This document shows positions 55,909 through 64,000 of a stretch of 64,000 bases of DNA, one piece after another. Below the pieces are notes generated by a model, which saw nothing but the letters and a program-made list of their open reading frames with translations, ran no database searches and had not been told where the DNA came from. Every line of letters begins with the position of its first letter. Position 1 is the first letter of the stretch. The DNA lies in contig CAUWAG010000004.1 of assembly GCA_963556695.1 (NCBI GenBank), positions 3,906,001-3,970,000 on the forward strand, in the 5' to 3' direction. The position numbers and the translations under genes were made by a program. The stretch is from Anthostomella pinea. Lineage: Eukaryota > Ascomycota > Sordariomycetes > Xylariales > Xylariaceae.

Positions 55909-56105
55909 CAGGACTCTTAATCAACACAGGCGTTGCTATTTATTGCTATTCAATCTCCTCTTTTTTTGTCCAGCTTGCATCGAGTAGTGAACCCAACTCT
56001 GTATGCATATGCCAGCCTTGAAGTCAGACCAAGCGACCAGACCCGAACGCCATGTCATGCCATCTCATTCATTCATGTCTACGTCCAAATCGTGCTTCCA
56101 TCGTA

Positions 56106-57745
56106 TCACACATATTCCCTAGCGTTCTGCTGAGGTCCCAAGTCCGCTGCCCCCGTGCTTCGTGGCTGATAAGCAGGAGCAGGCACACCAAGGGTTTCTA
56201 CAGCTCTTCCACCGTGTATGTGAATAGTCTGTCCCTGTCCCTGTCCCTGTCCCTGTCCTTCTCCTCCTTGCCACGGCTGCATATTATATCCATTCGGTTC
56301 ATCCGATACCGAAGACTCCTTACTCTTCTTCCAGCGCTTCTGGATGAACTTCTTGGTGATGATGAGGATGACCATGATGGGGAAGACGACAAGCACCAGC
56401 CCGGCTAGCACGTAGTCGTAGCCCGTCGAGAGAGCGAGTGGAAAGCCACTTTAGGGTGTTAGTATAGCGTCCAAGATAGGAGGGGTAGGGCAGATGGAAG
56501 CTTACGTGAACCCATTCACCACACCCAGCACGATGATAAGCCGCCCGAGCCAAACATGGATCGGTGCCATCTTCGTCTTCTTCTGCGTCTTCTTGAAGGC
56601 GCGGTGGTTCAGGAATCCCAGCGCGAATTGCGCAAAGATGGCGATGAAGATCAGGATGCCGATGACCTGGTGGGCAGTATTGAACTTCTTCGACTGTGGT
56701 TATGTCAGTTTCGCTCGACCTATCATGCCTCATAAGGTCTAGATCGCTAGATCAAATCGATGAACGATGGTGGCATACCCGATTATAACTCCCACTAATC
56801 TTGAACCCAAGACCCGCGCCCACGATGAACAGCACAACCGCAACACCCTGGTTAACAGCATGCCAGCGCACCCAGTCCCCCAGCCGCAGCACCAGGATGC
56901 CAAGCGGATATATCCCGACAAACACCGGAACCATGATGACCGCATGAGCCACCGCCGCGCTATCCCTCTTGCCCGTCTTCGACAGGCCCTGCACAGCGGC
57001 CACGGACCGCGTGTCCTCATCCGCCGTGATAGTCGGCACGCCACCCGGGCCCGTCGCGTGGACCAGGTCCATGGTGAAGGTCCCGTAGCTCCAGTGCATG
57101 CGCAGAGGTGCGGCGGCATCGTAGCTCTTCATGTCCCCCTGGTCACCCGTGGCGTAGAGCATGTTCTGCGCCGTACTGCTCACATCGATCTGCCCGTTAG
57201 TCCAGGTGCGGCAGTTGCCGCAACGGCCGTTGAAGACGTACGTGGTCTCGTTGACGAGGCCGGTGCCCGGGAGGGCTTCGATGTCGATCTCAGGGGCGTG
57301 GACGGGCTCCGAGTGGCCGTGGGCTAGACGCGGTGATATGGTTACGTTCTGGCCGGACGAGGAGGCGTACGCCATGAGGATGAGAGACCCGGCCATCTTG
57401 TTGGAGCCCAGGCCGATGGCGCCCCATGAGATGTGGATGGGGAATACGAGGGAGAAGAAGAGGTCTGTGGACGAGTTGCTCGGGACGTTTATGGCGAATG
57501 CGAGGTCCTGTTGGGGTGTTACGAAGACTGAGGATGATGTTGTGGTCGTGTTGTCGTTGCTCGTGTCTTGTGCAAGTGATGGTGATGTGAAGAATGATGC
57601 TGGAGTTCGTCAGTACAGACTCAACATGGCGCCGCATCACATAAAACTAGATATAAATCTTTGACAGAAGCACCCTCATCAACGTAAAGGACGTACCTGC
57701 AACGCCAGCCAGTGCCAGCCGGGCCAAATGAGAAATCCACCACAT
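56106..57745 (-). CDS. DOMON (CDH-type cytochrome) plus cytochrome b561 membrane protein
   Basis: Four exons on the minus strand, 57697-57745, 56779-57599, 56506-56693 and 56106-56448, join to 466 residues. A signal peptide (WWISHLARLALAGVA) precedes an extracellular DOMON domain (about 20-220; FPIHISWGAIGLGS, MAGSLILMAY, RCGNCRTW), which in relatives binds haem b through Met and His. Then comes a b561 transmembrane bundle: HAVIMVPVFVGIYPLGILVLR, HAVNQGVAVVLFIVGAGLG, HQVIGILIFIAIFAQFALGF, HVWLGRLIIVLGVVNGFT and YVLAGLVLVVFPIMVIL, with His residues at the expected haem positions. Such proteins pass electrons across the membrane, perhaps for iron reduction or to extracellular oxidoreductases. 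The cytosolic tail has four GQ repeats, encoded by a CCCTGT tandem array (about 56231-56262, plus strand). Confidence 0.92.
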
Positions 57746-58752
57746 TCTCAGCTATTAGTCAGGTGTACCACGGCTTCAAGCCTGTGTTCAGTCTATCAGG
57801 ACGCCACTACAGGTCAGACAAGAGCAAAAGGAGAAATGAAATGAAAAACAATGGAGTTAAATACCGATACCGAGCATGGCCTTCCCAGGCTCGGGTCTGG
57901 TAGCACTTAAGAACCACTCTCAATCAACCACCGACTAGGGTTCTCCATATTCCCATGTCTATTTCGATATTTCTGCATCACGCATGCAGCCTTAAAAGAG
58001 GCATCACGGCGGCCCGAGCTGCATAGGCGGCAAATGGGCGCCCATCAGCGACCTGTGGAGTGGGTGATTGGCCAGTCAGAATATGCGCTCGAGAATAGCG
58101 ACGTTCATTGGTTCTCGTGGCGTGTCGTGATGCTCGCCAACCGCCGACGACCCCTGTAACCCCAGGCCATTGGCTTCAGGTTGCATCCCACTTCCCGGCG
58201 GGTAGGTTGAGATGGATGATCAGACACTGGACAATCATATCATTCGGTGCTTACAAGTAGGCCATGCCTCTGACGAGAATTCAAACCATGCCCATACGCT
58301 GATGAGACCCCTTCGTATGATAGCTTTGCGGGAGTCCCTGTTAAGACCTCTGTTGAAGCTTCCAGAGCTTAGAAGGCAGTGCAGAGGAGGTTCGTTGGTA
58401 AGCGTCCACGAGACCAGACTCTACCTACCATGTCTCAATCATTGACCACTTGTGAGTAAGTTAGTCCCATTGATCAACGCGTAGCAGTGGTAGATCTCAG
58501 AAGTACGGAGCCAGTAGTCTCTGCTATTGCCCATCGTCGTCACGCCATGCCTCGACTCCATCCACATTTTCCGAGGCCCGACATCCTCTCATTGCGACAG
58601 CATTCATTATCTCGCGACTGGAAATGTCGCTGGAAAGTGACGCAAAACTGTGTAAAGCCTTGGTTGATGCGAAGTTGAATTTGTTGGCGGCGAGGATTTG
58701 TCAGACGCCGTGCTCTGGTTTCATTCCGTCGTCACTTGGGGGCACCTGGTTA
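57746..58752. other. Intergenic region
   Basis: 1 kb between two minus-strand genes: promoter of the DOMON-b561 gene on the left and 3' region of the HET gene on the right. No domain-bearing ORF. Confidence 0.4.
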
Positions 58753-60630
58753 TCACCAGTCTCCCACAGGTTCGTGCCTACTGATGCCGCGTGGCCCAAA
58801 AGAGCATGAAGTGAGAATGAGGAAATGTACTCTGTTTGCCGCCGCCTCTCCATCTTTGGTAGATGGATCCTCCCGGACAAGGGTGCTCTTAACAAACAAG
58901 TCTCCGAGCCTCGTAGTATGGCTAGCCAATTCGCCGTAAACGTCGAGGTCTAGTTGATGTCTGAGAGGGCTAGAGTATTGCAAGAGGCGCATCATATCAG
59001 ATTCTGTGGACGAAACTGGGTAGAGACCGAAGGCGATCGTTTGTTTATTGAAAGCCAGGATGATGCAGAAAGATGAATAGGGGGGGTTACTACACTGCAC
59101 AGTGAACCTCGTAAAGTGGTGGCGCTCTACCTTGAAGATACGAGGTTTAAACTGCATACAGCCGTATTGGGTAGACCAGACTACGTCGGCATCTCGCCGA
59201 AGCAGATGAGGGCGCTGGGCTGCGTGGAGGAACAGGAAGGGTCTGGGGCTCAGTATATCACCCAAACTAGAGACGCAGGAGGATTCTATCTTCACGACAC
59301 TGTAGCCGTACCGGGCGGCGCTGCCCCCGTACTGGTCGGGGCTGCGCACCAAATTCCGGTCGGCCGATCGACAGACGCTCAGGTCCAAGGGGAGATCCTG
59401 TAGATGTATGCCGCCCAGTCCGAAGCGGTCCAGTTCCAACTGAGAAGGCTTTGTGGACACGTATATAGCCTCGCTTTTCGCGTTCATTCTCTCGACCAAA
59501 TCATTCCCTTTCAGAGTCGTGAAGTTGAGATCAGGAGTGGCTAGTCTCGTATATCTGTTCTTGGAGAGCCGATGCCGTTCAGAAATCTGGGGCGCTCGAA
59601 CCAGTATAATCAAGACCACGGTATTACCTGAGTCGTCTGACGTGGTGGCTGCAGCATTCAACGAAGCGTGGAATACTATACACTCGGGATTCCCGCTATA
59701 CAAGTGGGATCCCAGACCGAAGTTCTGTTGCGAGATATGCAGGTTGATCTGAAGCCCTCTGTTGGTGACCGCCGAGGGCGCGCCAGAGTCGAAGTAATTT
59801 CCTTCGATATGCCCGGAATGGGCGAAGTCCGCGGGAGACCTCGCAAATGCACCTTCCAGTGTCCATGCCCTGGGACTTTCCCTTGGCACCGTCCATGCTA
59901 GTAGTGACTGGTTGTCGGTCTCATTGAGGATCTCTGCCTGTAAGCGTGTGAATGCTGTTTGGCCCTCTCCGTACATAAGCGGTAGGTTGATACCAAACAG
60001 GCCAAGCATCGAGTACGCCACATCCTCAATACGCGTGCAGGACCGGAATGCCGCCCAGGACATCTTCTGCGCAGCGCTATAGGCGGATATGGGCTTTTCT
60101 CCTTCTAAAAGCTCTTGGGGGATCGCAGTGATCCCTTGGATATCTGCGCTTACCGAGTCGCCCTTGGCTTGGCCCCATCTCTTGCGTGTTCCAATGAAGG
60201 TCCATCGATGCCCATAGAGCTTGACACGCTTTGGGGCGATCAACTCCTGGAGAGTCCAACCGCGCATGAACCATCTTGACGCTCGTAGCGATGCCTCGCT
60301 TGTGTTCTCTTCATCGTCGAGATACGCATAACACTCTTGCGATCGGCCATACCACTGGTACATGGAGTTGATTGCCTCGCTCAACTCCGCGCTGCTCGTC
60401 TTGTCAATGCAGCAAGTGTCGATCCATGCCCACTCCAGCCCGTCGCGCTTTGCTTGCTGGCAAGTAAGTGTGATCTTCTCGTAGCCTAACCTGTCTCCAG
60501 CGTTTCCAGATCGCATGTCTTGTAGCGTGACCTCATCTACACCCCACGTATGGGAGAGGATGGCGTACTTGGGAATATCATGCCCTATGAACTCATGGAG
60601 CTCCAAAGTGTAGACATGAAGGAGACGCAT
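58753..60630 (-). CDS. HET-domain protein
   Basis: Intronless, 625 residues from ATG 60630. The N-terminus has the heterokaryon-incompatibility (HET) domain: YAILSHTWGVDEVTLQDM (about 22-39), WIDTCCIDKTSSAELSEAIN (about 69-88) and FMRGWTLQELIAP, in the usual order and spacing. This domain is TIR-related and in some fungi triggers programmed cell death when unlike strains fuse. The C-terminal ~400 residues (SCTRIEDVAYSMLGLFGINLP, then a less conserved region) have the common layout of HET proteins without WD40 or NACHT modules. The open frame extends 67 codons upstream to 60831, but that extension lies partly in dispersed-repeat sequence and MRLLHVYTLEL is the normal family start, so I use 60630. 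No obvious HET-s, sesB or ATPase partner is nearby. Confidence 0.92.
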   Translation of the reverse strand: MRLLHVYTLELHEFIGHDIPKYAILSHTWGVDEVTLQDMRSGNAGDRLGYEKITLTCQQAKRDGLEWAWIDTCCIDKTSSAELSEAINSMYQWYGRSQECYAYLDDEENTSEASLRASRWFMRGWTLQELIAPKRVKLYGHRWTFIGTRKRWGQAKGDSVSADIQGITAIPQELLEGEKPISAYSAAQKMSWAAFRSCTRIEDVAYSMLGLFGINLPLMYGEGQTAFTRLQAEILNETDNQSLLAWTVPRESPRAWTLEGAFARSPADFAHSGHIEGNYFDSGAPSAVTNRGLQINLHISQQNFGLGSHLYSGNPECIVFHASLNAAATTSDDSGNTVVLIILVRAPQISERHRLSKNRYTRLATPDLNFTTLKGNDLVERMNAKSEAIYVSTKPSQLELDRFGLGGIHLQDLPLDLSVCRSADRNLVRSPDQYGGSAARYGYSVVKIESSCVSSLGDILSPRPFLFLHAAQRPHLLRRDADVVWSTQYGCMQFKPRIFKVERHHFTRFTVQCSNPPYSSFCIILAFNKQTIAFGLYPVSSTESDMMRLLQYSSPLRHQLDLDVYGELASHTTRLGDLFVKSTLVREDPSTKDGEAAANRVHFLILTSCSFGPRGISRHEPVGDW

Positions 60631-60782
60631 CGTGGTTGATGGATTGATGGGGAGGTGATTCGACGCATGAATGCATGGAGCATCGAAGTGTGTCGCGCGT
60701 GGGTTGGTGAGGGGAAGGACAAATGCGGCCCCCTGAGGCTGACCTACATATCGTGAGCTCTCGTGCTCCGATTGGCTGCCAG

Positions 60783-60853
60783 GTAGTGCTGCCAACTGCC
60801 TAGCAGGTGTGGAGGTAGAAACAAGGTGCAATCAAGGAATTCTAACAAGGTGC
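60783..60853 (+). repeat. Dispersed repeat fragment, copy 2
   Basis: Similar to 55826-55908 (see that entry). Here it abuts the inverted-repeat arm at 60858, so the two may belong to one transposon end. Confidence 0.5.
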
Positions 60854-60857
60854 GACT

Positions 60858-60908
60858 TATTTTATTATTAAGCTCTTCGACCGCAAGGAAAGAGCTAAAC
60901 CAAATACC
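60858..60908 (+). repeat. Inverted repeat arm, left of laccase
   Basis: About 51 bp, the imperfect reverse complement of 63732-63783, including an identical ATTAAGCTCTTCGACCGCAA block. Confidence 0.75.
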
Positions 60909-61027
60909 CTAAAATACATCGAAAAGCAGAGCCCCCGTGCTGTACGCTAAGTACGAATAGCATGACTCTATATAAAACCCCGAGAAACAGTATAGCTACA
61001 CGGTTACCCCCTCAACCTCCATGGTCA

Positions 61028-63123
61028 TCACAAGCCCGAATCAGTCTTCCGGTAAGAGTCGGTCGCAAACCAGTCCTCCCACGCAGCACAGTCCGGCTCA
61101 AGTCTCTCCAAGTCCATGAGCGCAGGGATCTCACTTCGGCGCTCAAGAAACTGCACGCTGAGGCCCTGCGAGACGTGCCATGCGATGTGGCAGTGGAATA
61201 ACCACGCGCCCGGGTTGTCAGTGACCCAGGCGAGCACCATCCACCCGTTGGAAGGAAGCATGGCGACATCGCGGCGCGTGGGGTTGACGAAGTTGAGGCG
61301 GGCGAAGTCGGCGACGGGGTCGAAGGTGACGGGCTCTCCGGCTGAGTTGGCGACGTCGTTGGTTCCTAATATCAGGAAGTCGTGTCCGTGTAGGTGGATG
61401 GGATCTAAACCGATTAGCCACTGCCGTACGGGTTGGCGAGACATATGGTACTCACGCGGCACGACGTTCTCGTTCTGCACTACCCAGAAGGTCCACTGTA
61501 AGGATTTCGCGTCAGCGTCAACGCAGGCAATCTCATCAGGTGAGATTTGGATAGGATTGAAGCGGTCACCTACCACGTTCGGGTCGTCGACTACTATCAC
61601 ATTTGCATCCTTGGGATACGAGGTGTTCCTCTCCCTCACGTATTGTAACGTAGGTTTGTCCCACGCGATGTTGATGTCCTGCGAGTTGACCTGCCACCTG
61701 AAGACTGTTGCATTGTCGACGGTGGGTGTGGTCAAAGTGATATCCAGAATGCCATCACCCGAGAAGTCGGCAGAGGGTGCCGTGCGGCTTACAACGGGAG
61801 TGAACCCAGTGTTGTCAACACAGGATACGTTGGTCAGGGGCACCCCGGGTTCTTCCGGGATACCTGCTGGAGCTCCTTGGTAGGAGAATACGGCAGCAGG
61901 AGCCAAGTTCTCGGACGTCCCACAGAGACCGCCTAATGCAAGGGTGGCGTTGAACCAGTAGTTATCAACAGCCTGGTCGGCTTCTATGATGACGTCGTAA
62001 CGCTGGCCAACGGCGACGAATAGTGACTCGACGACCAGGGGCGCGACGGGTACAAAATCAGTTGAGATGACGGTGAGATTATGCCCGACCATGGAGGCAG
62101 AGAAGTGGTTCTCGGCGGAGGTATTGATGATTCTGAGTCGATGTCTTCTTCCAGGAGTCAAGGTAACGCGGTCATATGCACCGCCACCAACGTCCGGATC
62201 GGAGTTGATGTTGGTCCCATTGAACAAAACGTTCGAGCTAACTGGAGGACCATTCGAAGCCAGTTGAGACGATCTCTCGAGCTCGAATGCGTGCTGGCGG
62301 TACCAATCTGAGATTACGTACGGTCCTAGGTCGATGTCGTAATTGGCCGATGCAGGACCGTTGATCTGGATGGCGCCGACTACTCCTGCGGCATACTGAG
62401 TGGAAAAATGGGAATGGTACCTGAGGTGAATTAGAGAAATGACACTCTCGTAATAGGGGTGGTACGTACCACGACGTCCCGTACTGGGCAGCTTGAAAAG
62501 TGTACGTCTTGGAACCTCCATCGCCTGGGATCGGACACTCTGTCAGGCCATTGACGCCATCCTGCATGTTCGATCCCATCTGCCGCATACCATGCCAATG
62601 AATGGAAGTCCCGTTGTCGGATAGGTTATTATGAACATTGATGATGAATGTGTCACCCCAGTCTGTTGGTACGTAAACGGACTGAAAGGTTAGGTAGTTG
62701 TGTGGGTGGGCTGGGAGACTTACCACCGATGATAGTTGGTCCTGGAAAAACACCGTTTATCAACATGGCCCCCCTATTAAAGCCGTCGGGGCTGAAAGAG
62801 GTGACATTGGTGATGAACAGGTCGTACTAGAATAGTCCTAAGGTCAGCTTTTCTGCCAGTGCCAGTATCTCATCTCTTTGCCAAGCTCGTCAATTCGTTT
62901 GTTAGGGTATTCATACAACACGAGTTATCCCACGAGGGGTGATCCTCTCATAGTCAGTGTGGATATCGAAGCCATGTTGCCAACAGCCCCTGTCATCGGG
63001 TGTGTTGCAAGTTGGACCGGACTGGCGAGGGACCAAATCGTTCGTGGCATGGATAGAAGTCGCAAGCGTTGCAAGCACCAAGCCCGACACAAGGTCTGAC
63101 ACAAGAGTCTGGCTAAACTTCAT
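61028..63123 (-). CDS. Laccase (asco-laccase, multicopper oxidase)
   Basis: Five exons on the minus strand: 62917-63123, 62724-62826, 62470-62662, 61456-62420 and 61028-61404, with 49-90-nt introns, give 614 residues. The signal peptide and probable propeptide (ends VPRQ) precede TCNTPDDRGCW, the usual start of mature asco-laccases. All four copper motifs appear once exons are joined: His125-Trp-His127-Gly, Tyr-His170-Ser-His172, His490-Pro-x-His493-Leu-His495-Gly, and His560-Cys561-His562-(x)3-His566. The T1 axial position (ten after Cys561) is Leu571, as in higher-potential enzymes. The protein ends in DSGL, the C-terminal plug of asco-laccases, with nothing beyond it to cleave. Secreted; it oxidises phenols with O2 reduced to water, in pigment, detoxification or lignin-related chemistry. 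Three exon borders split copper motifs or lie next to them. Confidence 0.95.
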
Positions 63124-63226
63124 GGTTGACAACGAGATGAGGAGAGAAGGTATATCGGAAGAATCAAGTGCTCGCTGTACGTCTCAAGACGGCTTATACC
63201 AAGAATGGCAGGCGGCCTTCCGGTGG

Positions 63227-63232
63227 TTTATA
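63227..63232 (-). promoter_or_regulatory. TATA-like element upstream of laccase
   Basis: CTATAAACC on the minus strand, about 105 bp before the laccase ATG. The position is reasonable for a fungal TATA box; no test of function. Confidence 0.4.
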
Positions 63233-63731
63233 GACGACGAGGGACACTTCGGGACACATCTCCATACGTCTTGTTCCCTTCACCATCGGCATGTGTTCAA
63301 TAGTCCCAAAACACTTGCAGGGGATAGCCCGAATGGCCCAACGTGACCAATGCCAACCCGAACAGAGGCAAATCTCTGGTGCAAAGCCGTATACCAGCTT
63401 GGTAGTAGTTCGCGACGTGGGCCGAGAACTTGGGTTTGTGGAGGGGTACGAAGGAGAAGGTCAAGCAACAACGAAGAGGGCGTGTGTCACTTTACTTTAA
63501 AGACCTCAAAGGGCGTCAGGCGAGGCAGAAACCATGTGCTATCTCCGTCATAATCAAGTTTCTGATCATCATGGTTTTATCGGTGGCTTCTTGGGCGATA
63601 ACTGGGGCCAGGAGACTCCCTCCACCAAAACTGTTTCACGTATAGGAAAAGGCATGACTCTCAAGTGCCAACTCGATCTTGTCAACTTGTTCGAAAAAAA
63701 AGGCTCGGCCCGGCGTGCGAACGTGTTCAAT

Positions 63732-63783
63732 GGTATTTGGGTATGGCTCTTCCCTTGCGGTCGAAGAGCTTAATGATAAAATT
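63732..63783 (-). repeat. Inverted repeat arm, right of laccase
   Basis: Reverse complement matches 60858-60908 with only about seven differences in 51 positions by hand count, including TTGCGGTCGAAGAGCTTAAT, which is identical. Confidence 0.75.
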
Positions 63784-64000
63784 AATCGTGGTGGGTTAGC
63801 AAGTGATAGGGCAGCATTTGGAGACAGCTGAGCCGCGCAACTTGAAACCAGTGCCGCCCACGCTGCCATGATACAATGTTATGACCTGCTGCTTTCTGCT
63901 GGTTGATGCGCGCGCCGGGGGCTGCCGTCCGTGAGATGGGCAGTGCCGATGTTGAGATCCTTCCGCTTTGGGCAAAGCCGAACCCTACAATTTCGCCACA

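Larger units (their letters stand above)
55289..56105. other. Intergenic region with repeats, between convergent genes
   Basis: Contains a 12-bp tandem array (55778-55837) running directly into a fragment of a dispersed repeat (55826-55908). No gene. It should contain the 3' ends of both neighbours. Confidence 0.5.
60631..61027. other. Intergenic region made largely of repeat fragments
   Basis: Between the HET gene start and the laccase stop. It contains dispersed repeat copy 2 (60783-60853) followed at once by one arm of the inverted repeat around the laccase (60858-60908). The HET promoter and laccase 3' UTR must share this space. Confidence 0.55.
63124..64000. other. Laccase promoter region and right window edge
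   Basis: Contains the TATA-like element and, further out, the right inverted-repeat arm (63732-63783). No gene recognised before the window ends. Confidence 0.45.

Noticed and set aside
62663..62723. Laccase exon 3 starting at the earlier CAG acceptor near 62690.
   Set aside because: That acceptor gives the wrong phase; the later CAACAG yields PGPTIIGDWGDTF, the normal laccase sequence.

Overview
The window looks like nuclear DNA of a filamentous ascomycete (Pezizomycotina, probably Sordariomycetes). Genes are monocistronic on both strands and carry short introns (about 50-90 nt, occasionally 146-359 nt) with GT/AG borders. The gene content is also typical: an asco-laccase ending in DSGL, a HET-domain protein, 2EXR-type proteins, a fungal-type bZIP factor, a DOMON-cytochrome b561, and a Tad/I-like LINE with C-to-T type nonsense mutations suggestive of repeat-induced point mutation (RIP). 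No rRNA, convincing tRNA, CRISPR or bacterial-style operon was seen.

Left part (1-26.8 kb), mostly genic: a mitochondrial-type Rieske/FAD-NAD(P)H oxidoreductase (1161-2985, +); a coiled-coil protein of unknown function with a Cys-rich N-terminus (4380-6865, +); a 1823-residue PX-PH phospholipase D (8723-14194, -); a CDA-superfamily deaminase with a very long insert (15316-16882, -); a 2EXR protein (17536-18147, +); a tiny Cys-rich ORF (18812-19000, +); a six-exon MFS transporter (19343-21528, -); a frame-broken membrane-protein relic (22277-23538, +); and an unrecognised two-exon gene (25655-26793, +).

Middle part (26.8-43.9 kb), gene-poor: a Gfo/Idh/MocA oxidoreductase (30513-31748, +); a divergent pair made of a hot-dog thioesterase (32807-33397, -) and an RluA-type pseudouridine synthase (33770-35308, +); and a bZIP transcription factor (37317-38303, +). 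The rest is long non-coding sequence with a minisatellite and short duplications.

Transposon block (43.9-50.1 kb): one near-complete but dead LINE on the minus strand (43881-50042), bounded by a 15-bp target-site duplication. A 556-bp tRNA-derived SINE (45655-46210) is nested in its reverse transcriptase ORF with its own 15-bp duplication. The 3' ends of LINE and SINE are clearly related in sequence. I consider this partner pair, caught as a nested insertion, the most interesting structure in the window.

Right part (50.5-64 kb): a decaying 2EXR-like gene (50544-52421, -), a secreted PLC-like phosphodiesterase (54256-55288, +), a DOMON-cytochrome b561 membrane protein (56106-57745, -), a HET-domain protein (58753-60630, -) and a five-exon laccase (61028-63123, -). 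Fragments of dispersed repeats lie beside these genes, including an inverted pair that brackets the laccase. All exon borders were worked out by hand from GT/AG sites, reading-frame continuity and family motifs. No alignment or database search was run.
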